Origin: Streptomyces venezuelae
GTDB taxonomy: Bacteria; Actinomycetota; Actinomycetes; Streptomycetales; Streptomycetaceae
Assembly (NCBI RefSeq): GCF_008642275.1
Contig: NZ_CP029189.1
Location: 1,483,001 to 1,547,000 of the forward strand
Direction of reading: 5' to 3'
Length of the DNA stretch: 64,000 bases
In this document: positions 18,158 to 27,041 of the stretch, in pieces
Position numbering within the stretch: position 1 is the first letter of the stretch
Layout of the letters: every line of letters starts with the position of its first letter
Program-made: the position numbers and the translations under genes
The notes under the pieces: generated by a model
Seen by the model: only the letters and a program-made list of their open reading frames with translations
Databases searched by the model: none
Told to the model about the DNA's origin: nothing

Positions 18158-19360
18158 ATGAACTCCGCCGCCACCGACCGCGCCCGGTACGACCGGGCGA
18201 CCGCGCACCTGGACGCGCCGCTGGCCGTCGTGGATCTCGACGCCTTCGACGCCAACGCCGACGATCTCGTCCGCCGCGCCGCCGGCAAGCCGGTCCGGGT
18301 CGCGAGCAAGTCGGTGCGGTGCCGCGCGCTGCTGGAACGGGCCCTCGCCCGTCCCGGGTTCGCGGGGATCATGTCGTACACCCTCGCCGAGTCGCTCTGG
18401 CTGGCCCGGTCCGGGTTCGAGGACGTCCTGCTCGCCTATCCCTCGGCCGACCGGGCCGGCTTCGGCGAGCTGGCGAACGACGCCAAGCTGGCCGGCGCGG
18501 TCACGGTGGTCGTGGACGATCCGGCGCAGCTCGACCTGATCGACGCGGCCCGGGACGGCGGCGCCGAGGAGATCCGGGTCTGCCTGGAACTGGACACGTC
18601 CCTGCGGCTGTTCGGCGGCCGGGTACGGATCGGGGCCCGCCGGTCCCCGCTGCGCGAGCCCGCGCAGCTGGCCGGGCTGGCCCGGGCGGTGACCGCCCGG
18701 CCCGGCTTCCGGGTCGTGGGGCTGATGGCGTACGAGGGCCATGTCGCCGGGGTCGGGGACTCGCTGGCCGGTCGCCCGCTGCGGTCCCGGACGATCCGGC
18801 TGATGCAGGGCGCGGCCCGCAAGGAGCTGGCGGAGCGGCGGGCGGAGGTGGTGCGGGCCGTACGGGCCGTCGTACCGGACCTGGAGTTCGTCAACGGCGG
18901 TGGTACCGGCAGCGTGCAGCAGACGGCCGCCGAGGACGCGGTGACGGAGATTGCGGCGGGTTCGGGCCTGTACATGCCCCGGCTGTTCGACAACTACACG
19001 TCGTTCAGCGGCCGTCCGGCGGCCCTCTTCGCCCAGCCCGTGGTGCGCAGGCCCGGGGTGGGTGTGGTGACGGTGCTCGGGGGCGGCTATCCGGCCTCCG
19101 GTGCGGCCGGGCCGGACCGGCTGCCGGTCCCGTACCTGCCCCAGGGGCTCCGCTACGACCCGCAGGAGGGCGCGGGCGAGGTGCAGACCCCGCTGCTGGG
19201 AAGCCCGGCCGACGACCTGCTGATCGGCGACCGGGTCTGGTTCCGGCACGCGAAGGCGGGCGAGCTGTGCGAGCGGTTCGACACCCTGCACCTGATCGAG
19301 GGCGACCGGGTCACCGCCGCCGTGCCGACCTACCGGGGCGAGGGGCGGACCTTCCTCTAG
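18158..19360 (+). CDS. Alanine racemase-fold amino acid deaminase/aldolase
   Basis: About 400 residues. The N-terminal barrel has LAVVDLDAFDANADDLVRRA and VRVASKSVRC, where the Lys is the expected PLP anchor, and GIMSYTLAESLWLARSGF. Later VVGLMAYEGHVAG and FVNGGGTGSVQQT fit the D-threonine aldolase/amino acid deaminase subgroup. The C-terminal part (GDRVWFRHAKAGELCERF) is the usual metal-binding end of that group. The substrate is not readable. The ATG at 18158 has only a weak ribosome site. Its stop codon overlaps the stop of the convergent GNAT gene in the sequence CTAG. Confidence 0.85.
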   Translation: MNSAATDRARYDRATAHLDAPLAVVDLDAFDANADDLVRRAAGKPVRVASKSVRCRALLERALARPGFAGIMSYTLAESLWLARSGFEDVLLAYPSADRAGFGELANDAKLAGAVTVVVDDPAQLDLIDAARDGGAEEIRVCLELDTSLRLFGGRVRIGARRSPLREPAQLAGLARAVTARPGFRVVGLMAYEGHVAGVGDSLAGRPLRSRTIRLMQGAARKELAERRAEVVRAVRAVVPDLEFVNGGGTGSVQQTAAEDAVTEIAAGSGLYMPRLFDNYTSFSGRPAALFAQPVVRRPGVGVVTVLGGGYPASGAAGPDRLPVPYLPQGLRYDPQEGAGEVQTPLLGSPADDLLIGDRVWFRHAKAGELCERFDTLHLIEGDRVTAAVPTYRGEGRTFL

Positions 19361-20001
19361 GCCGTCCGGATTCCGGCGGCGGGCTTGTGGACGAAGCCCG
19401 TCAGCGGGGCGAGGACCTTCCAGTCGAGCGTTTCGTAGAGCGCCCGGCCCTGGACGGTCGCGCCCAGGATTCCGGTGGCCGCCCCGTGCTCGGTGGCCGC
19501 GGCGGTCAGGGCGCCCATCACCACCGTCCCGAGGCCGAGGCGCCGGTGCGCCTCCTCGGTGACGATCTGGTCGAAGACGCAGGCGGCGCCCGTCAGCCCG
19601 ATCTGGCCGCGCGCGGCGGGTTCCCCGCCGGCGGCCAGGACGCTCACGGTGACGACGCCGTCGGCGGTCTCGGCGGTGACCGTGTACCCGTCAGGCGGGC
19701 GCACGGGGGAGGGACGCAGGTCGACGGCCATCAGGAAGCCGGGATCGACCGGCTCCCACTCGGGCGGGAACCACGCTTCCATGACCTCCGGTGCCAGGAA
19801 GCCCTTGATCCAGGTGGCCGGTTCGGTGACGGCCGCGACGAGCCCGCGGGCGGTCTCGGCATCGGCGTCGAGGAGGACGTGACGGACCGTCTGGGACGCC
19901 AGTCCGACCTGGATGCTCAGCCCCCAGGGCGCGTCCACCGGTTTCGGTGTCCGCCGCGAGACGGTCCATCCGTCGACCCACGAGCGCGCGATCTCCCACA
20001 T
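19357..20001 (-). CDS. GNAT-family N-acetyltransferase
   Basis: 214 residues. The acetyl-CoA binding region is seen in the second half: VFDQIVTEEAHRRLGLGTVVMGALTAAATEHG, with the R-x-x-G-x-G/A-like loop RRLGLGT, then ILGATVQGRALYETLDW. The first 90 residues are less typical. The ATG at 20001 follows GGAGGGG. The stop overlaps the convergent neighbour. Substrate unknown. Confidence 0.83.
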   Translation of the reverse strand: MWEIARSWVDGWTVSRRTPKPVDAPWGLSIQVGLASQTVRHVLLDADAETARGLVAAVTEPATWIKGFLAPEVMEAWFPPEWEPVDPGFLMAVDLRPSPVRPPDGYTVTAETADGVVTVSVLAAGGEPAARGQIGLTGAACVFDQIVTEEAHRRLGLGTVVMGALTAAATEHGAATGILGATVQGRALYETLDWKVLAPLTGFVHKPAAGIRTA

Positions 20002-20103
20002 CCGAACACCCCTCCGAGTAATGACTGCCTTTCAGGTTCGGATGTTACACAAGCGGGGTGGGGCAGGATCCGGTTGCTCCTTCGGCGGCCGGGACGGCCC
20101 TCA

Positions 20104-20139
20104 AGGCCGGCCGGGCACCTCGCGGTGCCCGGCCGGCCT
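20104..20139 (-). terminator. Terminator after the SDR gene
   Basis: A 16-bp perfect stem (AGGCCGGCCGGGCACC with its complement) and loop TCGC, about 37 nt after the SDR stop. It ends the glutamine synthetase-like/ALDH/SDR operon. Confidence 0.85.
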
Positions 20140-20175
20140 GGGTGCGGTGCGGTGCCGGTGCGGGACCGGCGGGTC

Positions 20176-20961
20176 CTACAGCGGGGTCACGTACGCACCG
20201 GAGATGCCGCCGTCGACGAGGAAGTCGGTGGCGTTGATGAAGGAGGAGTCGTCGCTGGCGAGGAAGGCGACGGCGGCGGCGATCTCGGTGGGTTCGGCGA
20301 AGCGGCCCAGCGGGATGTGGACGAGGCGGCGGGCGGCGCGCTCGGGGTCCTTGGCGAACAGCTCCTGCAGCAGCGGGGTGTTCACGGGCCCCGGGCACAG
20401 GGCGTTGACGCGGATGCCCTCGCGGGCGAACTGCACGCCGAGCTCGCGGGACATGGCGAGGACCCCGCCCTTGGAGGCGGTGTAGGAGATCTGGGAGGTG
20501 GCGGCGCCCATGATGGCGACGAAGGAGGCGGTGTTGATGATGGACCCGCGGCCCTGGCGCTGCATGTAGGGCAGGGCCGCCTTGCAGCACAGGTAGACGG
20601 AGGTGAGGTTGACGTCCTGGACGCGCTTCCAGGCCTCCAGGCCGGTGGTCAGGATGGAGTCGTCGTCCGGGGGCGAGATGCCCGCGTTGTTGAAGGCGAT
20701 GTCCACGGAGCCGTAGGTGTCGAAGGCCGTCTTGAAGAGCGCCTCGACCTCCTCGGGGCTGGTGACGTCGACCTTGACGTAGGTGCCGCCCACCTCTTCG
20801 GCCGCGGCCTTGCCGGCGGTCTCGTCGATGTCGCCGCAGACGACGTTGGCACCCTCGGAGGCCAGGCGGCGGGCGGTGGCGAGGCCGATGCCGCTGCCGG
20901 CTCCGGTGATGACGGCGGTACGGCCGACCAGGCGGCGGCAGACGATCTCTTCGTTGGACAT
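20176..20961 (-). CDS. Short-chain dehydrogenase of the gamma-glutamylation cluster
   Basis: 261 residues, a classical SDR. Cofactor motif TGAGSGIG at 19-26, NNAG at 91-94, catalytic Ser146, Tyr160 and Lys164 (ISYTASKGG). It ends with the usual DFLVDGG. It follows the aldehyde dehydrogenase gene by 5 nt and ends the operon. In the ethanolamine route proposed for the S. coelicolor GlnA4 region, an alcohol dehydrogenase is needed to oxidise gamma-glutamylethanolamide; this enzyme is the obvious candidate, by context only. Confidence 0.9.
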   Translation of the reverse strand: MSNEEIVCRRLVGRTAVITGAGSGIGLATARRLASEGANVVCGDIDETAGKAAAEEVGGTYVKVDVTSPEEVEALFKTAFDTYGSVDIAFNNAGISPPDDDSILTTGLEAWKRVQDVNLTSVYLCCKAALPYMQRQGRGSIINTASFVAIMGAATSQISYTASKGGVLAMSRELGVQFAREGIRVNALCPGPVNTPLLQELFAKDPERAARRLVHIPLGRFAEPTEIAAAVAFLASDDSSFINATDFLVDGGISGAYVTPL

Positions 20962-20966
20962 GTGCT

Positions 20967-22346
20967 TCAGGCCTCCGTGCTGATGAAGACGTTCTTGGTC
21001 TCGGTGAAAGCGGTGAGGGCGTCGGGTCCGAGCTCGCGGCCGAGTCCGGACTGCTTGTAACCGCCGAAGGGGGTCCAGTAGCGGACGCTGCTGTGGGAGT
21101 TGACGGACAGGTTGCCGGCGGCGACGGCGCGCGAGACGCGCAGCGCCCGCCCGATGTCGCGGGTCCAGAGGGAACCGGAGAGGCCGTATTCGGTCGCGTT
21201 GGCCAGGCGTACGGCGTCCTCCTCGTCCTCGAAGGGCAGGACGACGGCGACCGGTCCGAAGACCTCCTCGGCGGCCACGGGCGCGGTGGGGGCGACGTCC
21301 GTGACGAGGGTGGGCGGGTACCAGAAGCCGGGGCCCTCGGGGGCGGTGCCGCGGATCGCGGTGAGGTCGTCGGTGACGTACGACCGTACGCGGTCCAGCT
21401 GGGTCCGTGAGATCAGCGGGCCCATCTGCGTCTTCTCGTCGAGCGGGTCGCCGACGGTCACGGCCGCGATGCCGGGGGCCACGAGCTCCAGGAAGCGGTC
21501 GTAGGCGGAACGCTGTACGAGGATCCGGGTGCGGGCGCAGCAGTCCTGGCCGGTGTTGTCGAGGAAGGCCATGGGGGCGGCGGCGGCCGCCGCTTCGAGG
21601 TCGGCGTCGGCGAAGACGATGTTGGGGCTCTTGCCGCCGAGTTCGAGGGTGACGCGCTTCACCCGGTCGGCGCACTTGGCCATGATCTGCTTGCCCACGC
21701 GGGTGGACCCGGTGAAGACGATCTTCGCGACGCCGGGGTGTTCGACGAGTGCGTCGCCGGCGACGCCCCCGTGCCCGGGGAGCACCTGGAAGAGGTGTTC
21801 GGGGATCCCGGCCTGGAGGGCGAGTTCGGCGAGGCGCAGCGCGGTCAGCGGGGTGGTCTCGGCGGGCTTGAGGATGACGGCGTTGCCGGCGGCGAGGGCC
21901 GGGGCGAGGCCCCAGGCGGCGATCGGCATGGGGAAGTTCCACGGGGCGATCACGCCGATCACACCGAGGGGTTCGAGGAAGGTGACGTCGATGCCGCCGG
22001 CGACGGGGATCTGGCGGCCTGAGAGCCGTTCCACTCCCCCGGCGGCGAAGTCGAGGAGGTCGCGTACGTTGCCGGCTTCCCACCGGGCGTTGCCGATGGT
22101 GTGGCCGGCTTCGAGGACCTCCAGCCGGGCCAGTTCCTCGATGTGGCCGTCGACGACCGCGGCGAAGCGGCGCAGCAGCCGGGCCCGGTCCGCGGGGGCG
22201 GCTGCCGCCCAGGCGCGCTGGGCCGCGGTGGCCCGTGCGACGGCGGCGTCGACGTCGTCCCGTGTGGCGGCCGGGACGATGGCGACGGTTTCCTCGGTGG
22301 CCGGATTCAGCACTCTTAGTTCGAAGGGGGCCGGCGCGTCGGACAC
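20967..22346 (-). CDS. NAD(P)-dependent aldehyde dehydrogenase
   Basis: About 459 residues, slightly short for the family but complete. GVIAPWNFPMPIAAW and ILKPAETTPLTALRL bind the cofactor; general base Glu235 in LELGGKSPN; nucleophile Cys269 in NTGQDCCART; EEVFGPVAVVLPF and FGGYKQSGLGRELG near the end. GTG at 22346 is preferred because GTGAGG lies 6 nt upstream; an in-frame GTG four codons earlier is an alternative. In context it would oxidise a gamma-glutamylated aminoaldehyde to the acid. Confidence 0.92.
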   Translation of the reverse strand: MSDAPAPFELRVLNPATEETVAIVPAATRDDVDAAVARATAAQRAWAAAAPADRARLLRRFAAVVDGHIEELARLEVLEAGHTIGNARWEAGNVRDLLDFAAGGVERLSGRQIPVAGGIDVTFLEPLGVIGVIAPWNFPMPIAAWGLAPALAAGNAVILKPAETTPLTALRLAELALQAGIPEHLFQVLPGHGGVAGDALVEHPGVAKIVFTGSTRVGKQIMAKCADRVKRVTLELGGKSPNIVFADADLEAAAAAAPMAFLDNTGQDCCARTRILVQRSAYDRFLELVAPGIAAVTVGDPLDEKTQMGPLISRTQLDRVRSYVTDDLTAIRGTAPEGPGFWYPPTLVTDVAPTAPVAAEEVFGPVAVVLPFEDEEDAVRLANATEYGLSGSLWTRDIGRALRVSRAVAAGNLSVNSHSSVRYWTPFGGYKQSGLGRELGPDALTAFTETKNVFISTEA

Positions 22347-22383
22347 GTGGTGCCTCACAGTTTCGTTCGGTGGTGTGCGGTGG

Positions 22384-23748
22384 CTACAGGCGTTCGAAGG
22401 AGCGGCGCAGCTCCCAGTCGGTCACCGCGGAGTCGTAGGCGTCGAGTTCCACGCGGGCCATGTTCCGGTAGTGCGCGACCACTTCGGGACCGAAGGCGGC
22501 CTTGGCGATCTCGCTGTTCTCCCAGAGCTCGGCGGCCTCGCGCAGGGTGGTGGGGACATGTGCGAAATCGGCGGTGTAGGCGTTGCCGCCGCAGGCCTCG
22601 GGGAGCTCCAGGCGGTGCTCGATGCCGTAGAGCCCGGCGGCGACCAGGCCGGCGACGGCGAGGTACGGATTGACGTCGCCGCCGGGGAGGCGGTTCTCGA
22701 AGCGCATGGAGCGGCCGTGGCCGACGACCCGGAGCGCGCAGGTCCGGTTGTCCACGCCCCAGGCGACGGCGGTCGGCGCGAAGGATCCCGGCCGGAAACG
22801 CTTGTACGAGTTGATGTTCGGGGCGTAGAGAAGGGAGAAGTCGCGCAGCGCGGCCAGCTGGCCGGCCAGGAAGTGCCGCATCACCGGTGACATTCCGCCC
22901 GGACCGTCCCCTGCCATCGCGTTGCGTCCGTCGGTGTCGGCCAGCGAGAGGTGGATGTGACAGGAGTTGCCCTCGCGCTCGTCGAACTTGGCCATGAAGG
23001 TGAGCGAGACACCTTCCTGGGAGGCGATCTCCTTGGCTCCGGTCTTGTAGACGGAGTGCTGGTCGCAGGTGGTGAGCGCCTCGTCGTAGCGGAAGGCGAT
23101 CTCGTGCTGGCCGAGGTTGCACTCCCCCTTGGCCGACTCGACGACCAGGCCCGCGGCCTGCATCTCGTTGCGGATCCGGCGCAGCAGGGGTTCGATGCGG
23201 CCGGTCCCGAGGACGGAGTAGTCGATGTTGTACTGGTTGGCCGGGGTCAGGCCGCGGTAGCCGGAGTTCCAGGCCTGCTCGTAGGTGTCCTGGAAGACCA
23301 TGAACTCCAGCTCGGTGCCCACCATCGCCGTGTAGCCGGCCTCGGCGAGGCGTTCCAGCTGGCGGCGCAGGATCTGCCGGGGCGCGGCGACGACGGGCGA
23401 GCCGTCGCTCCAGGCGAGGTCCGCGAGCAGGAAGGCGCTGCCGGGGTTCCACGGGATGCGGCGCAGGGTGGCGAGGTCGGGGTGCATGGCGAAGTCGCCG
23501 TAGCCCCGGTCCCACGAGGACATCTCGTACCCGTCGACGGTGTTCATGTCGGTGTCGACGGCGAGGAGGTAGTTGCAGCCCTCGGTACCGTGCTCAAGGA
23601 CCTCGTCGAGGAAGAACTGTGCGGCGAACCGCTTGCCCTGGAGCCGCCCCTGCATGTCGGGGAAGGCCAGGACGACTGTGTCGATCTCACCACTGGCGAC
23701 GAGGGAGCGGAGCTCCTCGGGCGCGAGCGGCGGCATGCGGTCTACCAC
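22384..23748 (-). CDS. glnA4: Glutamine synthetase-like gamma-glutamyl-amine ligase (GlnA4 type)
   Basis: About 454 residues of glutamine synthetase fold. N-terminal beta-grasp part (VVLAFPDMQGRLQGKRFAA) and catalytic domain with GTELEFMVF, ESAKGECNLGQHEIAFRYDEA, NSCHIHLSL and RFENRLPGGDVNPYLA. It lacks the adenylylation-type C-terminus of GlnA. In S. coelicolor the homologous position holds GlnA4, shown to make gamma-glutamylethanolamide from glutamate and ethanolamine with ATP; gene symbol assigned by context and type. First gene of the minus operon, divergent from the FadR-type regulator. The GTG at 23748 has GGAG 8 nt upstream. Confidence 0.85.
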   Translation of the reverse strand: MVDRMPPLAPEELRSLVASGEIDTVVLAFPDMQGRLQGKRFAAQFFLDEVLEHGTEGCNYLLAVDTDMNTVDGYEMSSWDRGYGDFAMHPDLATLRRIPWNPGSAFLLADLAWSDGSPVVAAPRQILRRQLERLAEAGYTAMVGTELEFMVFQDTYEQAWNSGYRGLTPANQYNIDYSVLGTGRIEPLLRRIRNEMQAAGLVVESAKGECNLGQHEIAFRYDEALTTCDQHSVYKTGAKEIASQEGVSLTFMAKFDEREGNSCHIHLSLADTDGRNAMAGDGPGGMSPVMRHFLAGQLAALRDFSLLYAPNINSYKRFRPGSFAPTAVAWGVDNRTCALRVVGHGRSMRFENRLPGGDVNPYLAVAGLVAAGLYGIEHRLELPEACGGNAYTADFAHVPTTLREAAELWENSEIAKAAFGPEVVAHYRNMARVELDAYDSAVTDWELRRSFERL

Positions 23749-23781
23749 TGGAATCTCTCCTTCGGTGAGCCGAGGAGGCCT

Positions 23782-23804
23782 AAGGTATTGAATAGAACCA
23801 TTGC
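23782..23804. promoter_or_regulatory. Operator candidate: AAGGTA-N8-AACCATTGC, copy 1
   Basis: AAGGTA at 23782-23787, eight bases, AACCATTGC at 23796-23804. It contains GGT-N10-ACC, a dyad suited to a FadR-subfamily dimer. It sits 21 nt before the regulator ATG and 33 nt before the divergent glnA4-like start. The identical arrangement occurs at 24652-24674. Confidence 0.65.
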
Positions 23805-23825
23805 TTGGGAAGGGGAGGAGCCGAG

Positions 23826-24572
23826 ATGACCGACACCGCGAGCGAGGGCGACGCGATCGCGCGCCTGAATCCCGTGCTGCGGCAGGTACGGGCGGGCAAC
23901 GGTTTCGAGGAGGCGCTGGAGCAGATCCTGCAGGTGGTCCGGCTGGGTCTGGTGCCGGGCGGCGAGCGGCTGCCACCGGAGCGCGAGCTGGCGGAGCGCA
24001 TGGGGATCAGCCGGGTGACCCTGCGCGAGGTGCTGAAGGTGCTCCAGGACCAGGGGCTCGTGGAGGCCCGGCGCGGGCGGTACGGCGGAACGTTCGTGCT
24101 GCCGCGGCCCGACACCCCGGCCGGCGGTGCCGAGGAGGAGCTGCGGCGGCGCGTCGCGGGGGTGGACATCGAGGACGTCCTGCGGTTCCGCGAGGTCCTG
24201 GAGGTGGGGGCCGCCGGACTGTGCGCCTCCCAGGGGCTGACCGAGGAGGGCACCGAACGCCTGCTCGGCGCCCTGGCCGCCACGCACGACGCCCCGCTCT
24301 CCGCGTACCGGCGCCAGGACACGCTCTTCCACCTCACCCTGTGCGAGCTGGCCGGGTCCGCCACCCTGACGGCCCAGTACGCGGCCGTCCGGGCCACCGT
24401 GAACGACCTGCTGGACTGCATCCCGCTGCTCGTGCGCAACCTGGAGCACTCCCAGCAGCAGCACAGCACGCTGGTGGAGGCGGTGCTGGAGGGCGACGCG
24501 GCCGGGGCCCGGGAGACGATGCGCGAGCACTGCTGCGGCACGGCGGCACTGCTGCGGGGCTTTCTGGCCTGA
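23826..24572 (+). CDS. GntR regulator, FadR subfamily
   Basis: 248 residues. Residues 20-85 are the winged helix (GERLPPERELAERMGISRVTLREVLKVLQDQGLVEARRG is the recognition region in parts), with the wing at RYGGTFVLP. Residues 95-235 form the FCD ligand domain (DVLRFREVLEVGAAGLCA, HLTLCELAGS, HSTLVEAVLEGDAAGARETM). It probably represses the divergent glnA4-like operon, itself and the permease through the shared motif. Ligand not known; an ethanolamine-derived or glutamylated compound is plausible. GAGGAG precedes the ATG. Confidence 0.92.
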   Translation: MTDTASEGDAIARLNPVLRQVRAGNGFEEALEQILQVVRLGLVPGGERLPPERELAERMGISRVTLREVLKVLQDQGLVEARRGRYGGTFVLPRPDTPAGGAEEELRRRVAGVDIEDVLRFREVLEVGAAGLCASQGLTEEGTERLLGALAATHDAPLSAYRRQDTLFHLTLCELAGSATLTAQYAAVRATVNDLLDCIPLLVRNLEHSQQQHSTLVEAVLEGDAAGARETMREHCCGTAALLRGFLA

Positions 24573-24651
24573 GCGGCACCGGGGGCCGCCGAGAGGGTTT
24601 CGTAACTTCTGTTTAACGCAGAGGTCTTGCGCACTCCCCTGCTCTAAGGCA

Positions 24652-24674
24652 AAGGTACGCCCCACAACCATTGC
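24652..24674 (+). promoter_or_regulatory. Operator candidate: AAGGTA-N8-AACCATTGC, copy 2
   Basis: AAGGTA at 24652-24657 and AACCATTGC at 24666-24674, same spacing as copy 1, ending 19 nt before the permease ATG. Some 35 nt upstream GTAACTTCTGTTTAAC faintly resembles half of a GlnR site, but it departs from the consensus. Confidence 0.65.
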
Positions 24675-24693
24675 CCTGAGGCAGGAGCGCACG

Positions 24694-26172
24694 ATGGCCG
24701 ACGACATCGAGGCACGGCTCGCCGCCGTACCCGCACCCACCACGTCCCCCGACGGCGGGGACGGCCCCGACGAATACCTCGCGCGCCGCACGCTGCGCCG
24801 CGGCAGCGCCGGCTGGCTGCTCCTCACCGGCCTCGGCGTCGCCTACGTCGTCTCCGGGGACTTCTCCGGCTGGAACGTCGGTCTCGACAAGGGCGGCTTC
24901 GGCGGCCTCGCCATCGCCACCGTCCTCATGGGCGCGATGTACGCCTGCCTGGTCTTCTCGCTCGCGGAGCTGTCCACCATCCTGCCGACCGCGGGCGGCG
25001 GCTACGGCTTCGCCCGCCGCGCGCTCGGCCCGTGGGGCGGCTTCCTCACGGGCACCGCCATCCTCATCGAGTACATCCTGGCCCCGGCCGCGATCGTCAT
25101 CTTCATCGGCGACTACGTCGAGTCCCTCGGCCTCTTCGGACTCACCTCCAGCTGGCCCGTCTACCTCGGCTGTTTCGTCATCTTCATCGGGGTCCACCTC
25201 TGGGGCGTCGGCGAGGCGCTGCGCTTCAGCCTCGTCGTGACCGCGATCGCCGTCGCGGCGCTGCTGATCTTCGCGGTGGGGGCCTTCACCGAGTTCGACG
25301 CCTCCGGCCTGAACAACATCCCCGTCGACGCGGACGCCCTCGGCTCGAACTCCTGGCTGCCGCTGGGCGTGCTGGGCATCTGGGCCGCGTTCCCCTTCGG
25401 CATGTGGTTCTTCCTCGGCGTGGAAGGCGTACCGCTGGCGGCCGAAGAGGCCAAGGACCCGGTCCGCTCGATGCCGAAGGCCCTCTCCATCTCCATGGGC
25501 ATCCTCGCCCTGCTCGCCCTGATCACCTTCTTCGCCGCGACCGGTGCCCAGGGCGCCGACGCGGTCAAGGCCGCCGGCAACCCGCTGGTCGTGGCCCTGG
25601 AAGGGGACGGCGGCCCGACCGCGCTCAGCCGGTTCGTGAACTACGCGGGGCTGGCCGGCCTGGTGGCCTCCTTCTTCTCCCTCATCTACGCGGGCTCGCG
25701 CCAGCTCTTCGCCCTCTCGCGGGCCGGCTACCTGCCCCGCTTCCTCTCGCTCACCTCGAAGCGCAAGGCCCCGTACCTGGGCCTGATCATCCCCGGCGCG
25801 ATCGGCTTCGCCCTCGCCGCGGCCACCGGCAACGGCGCCCGCATGCTCAACATCGCGGTGTTCGGCGCCACCATCTCCTACGCCCTGATGGCGCTGTCCC
25901 ACATCGTGCTGCGCCGCCGGGAGCCGGACCTGGAGCGCCCGTACCGCACCCCCGGCGGGATCCTGACCTCCTCGGTGGCCTTCGTGCTCGCGCTGTCGGC
26001 CCTGGTCGCCACCTTCCTGGTGGACAAGGACGCCGCGTTCATCGCCCTGGCCGTGTACGCCGTCGCCCTCGCCTACTTCGCCTTCTACAGCCGGCACCAC
26101 CTGGTGGCCTCGGCCCCCGAGGAGGAGTTCGCGGCTCTCGCGGAAGCCGAGGCGGAACTGACCCGCGACTGA
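24694..26172 (+). CDS. APC-family permease, probable ethanolamine/amino acid importer
   Basis: 492 residues with about twelve membrane helices after a 40-residue soluble start. The first helix region (LLLTGLGVAYVVSGDFSGWN) with GGFGGLAIATVLMGAMYACL and STILPTAGGGYGFARRALGP is typical of the amino acid-polyamine-organocation group and specifically close in style to ethanolamine permeases. EGVPLAAEEAKDPVRSMPKA is the conserved helix 6-7 loop. It lies in the gamma-glutamylation cluster and carries its own copy of the shared motif. Substrate inferred from context. Confidence 0.87.
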   Translation: MADDIEARLAAVPAPTTSPDGGDGPDEYLARRTLRRGSAGWLLLTGLGVAYVVSGDFSGWNVGLDKGGFGGLAIATVLMGAMYACLVFSLAELSTILPTAGGGYGFARRALGPWGGFLTGTAILIEYILAPAAIVIFIGDYVESLGLFGLTSSWPVYLGCFVIFIGVHLWGVGEALRFSLVVTAIAVAALLIFAVGAFTEFDASGLNNIPVDADALGSNSWLPLGVLGIWAAFPFGMWFFLGVEGVPLAAEEAKDPVRSMPKALSISMGILALLALITFFAATGAQGADAVKAAGNPLVVALEGDGGPTALSRFVNYAGLAGLVASFFSLIYAGSRQLFALSRAGYLPRFLSLTSKRKAPYLGLIIPGAIGFALAAATGNGARMLNIAVFGATISYALMALSHIVLRRREPDLERPYRTPGGILTSSVAFVLALSALVATFLVDKDAAFIALAVYAVALAYFAFYSRHHLVASAPEEEFAALAEAEAELTRD

Positions 26173-26215
26173 AACCCTGTACCTGCCCTGCTCCACCCCC
26201 GTCGGAGGTCAGAAC

Positions 26216-26923
26216 GTGCCCAGGCCGCTCATCGGCATCACCACCTACGTCGAGGATTCCACCCGCTACGGCGTGTGGGACCTCCCGGCATCCCTCGTAC
26301 CGACCGGGTACCACGAACTCGTCCAGGCGGCGGGCGGCGCGGCCGTGCTGCTCCCGCCGGACGAACCGGGGAGGGCGGCGGAGGTGCTGAGCCGGGTGGA
26401 CGGCCTGGTCGTCGCGGGCGGCCCGGACCTGGACCCGGTGCACTACGGGGCCGTCCGCGACTCCCGTACGGGCGCCCCCGCCACGGTCCGCGACCACTGG
26501 GAGCTGGCCCTGATCGCCGCCGCGCTCGACGCGGACCTGCCCCTGCTCGGCATCTGCCGGGGCATGCAGGCCCTCAACGTGGCCCTGGGCGGCACGCTGA
26601 TCCAGCACCTCGACGGCCACGTCGAGACCCCGGGCGTCATGTCGTGGCACCCGGTCCGCCCGGTCCCGGGCACCCGCTACGCGGACCTGGTCCCGGAGGA
26701 GGCCCAGGTCCCGACCTACCACCACCAGGCCGTCGACCGGCTGGGCCGCGACCTGGTCGTCTCGGCCCACGCGGTCGACGGCACGGTCGAGGCGATCGAA
26801 CTGCCCGACCCGGAGCGGTGGGTGCTGGGCGTCCAGTGGCACCCGGAGCGGGACAAGGACACGCGGGTGATGTCCGCCCTCGTCGGGGCGGCCTCCGTCC
26901 GCACCGCGGTACCGGTGGGCTGA
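26216..26923 (+). CDS. Class I glutamine amidotransferase-like gamma-glutamyl hydrolase (PuuD type)
   Basis: 235 residues. PLIGITTYVEDS opens the peptidase C26 fold; nucleophile Cys114 in LGICRGMQALNVALGG; His209 and Glu211 in GVQWHPERD. These are the marks of gamma-glutamyl-GABA hydrolase (PuuD). In this cluster it would release glutamate from the gamma-glutamylated product, closing the pathway. GTG start with GGAGG 8 nt upstream, 43 nt after the permease, so likely the same transcript. Confidence 0.9.
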   Translation: MPRPLIGITTYVEDSTRYGVWDLPASLVPTGYHELVQAAGGAAVLLPPDEPGRAAEVLSRVDGLVVAGGPDLDPVHYGAVRDSRTGAPATVRDHWELALIAAALDADLPLLGICRGMQALNVALGGTLIQHLDGHVETPGVMSWHPVRPVPGTRYADLVPEEAQVPTYHHQAVDRLGRDLVVSAHAVDGTVEAIELPDPERWVLGVQWHPERDKDTRVMSALVGAASVRTAVPVG

Positions 26924-26931
26924 CCGGCCGT

Positions 26932-26978
26932 CGGCCGCGGGACTCCGGCCCCCTTCCCCGGCGCCGGGCCCGCGGCCG
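26932..26978 (+). terminator. Terminator candidate after the gamma-glutamyl hydrolase
   Basis: CGGCCGCGGG (26932-26941) and CCCGCGGCCG (26969-26978) pair across a GC-rich interior that can fold further. It lies just past the stop at 26923. Confidence 0.65.
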
Positions 26979-27041
26979 GCCCCTCCCGCACCCCGCGTCC
27001 CCGCACGAATGGCCCTGCGGCCCCGGGACGTGCAGGCTGGA

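Noticed and set aside
24600..24617. GlnR box upstream of the permease
   Set aside because: GTAACTTCTGTTTAAC matches one half-site only and the second pair is missing; kept as a remark, not a feature.
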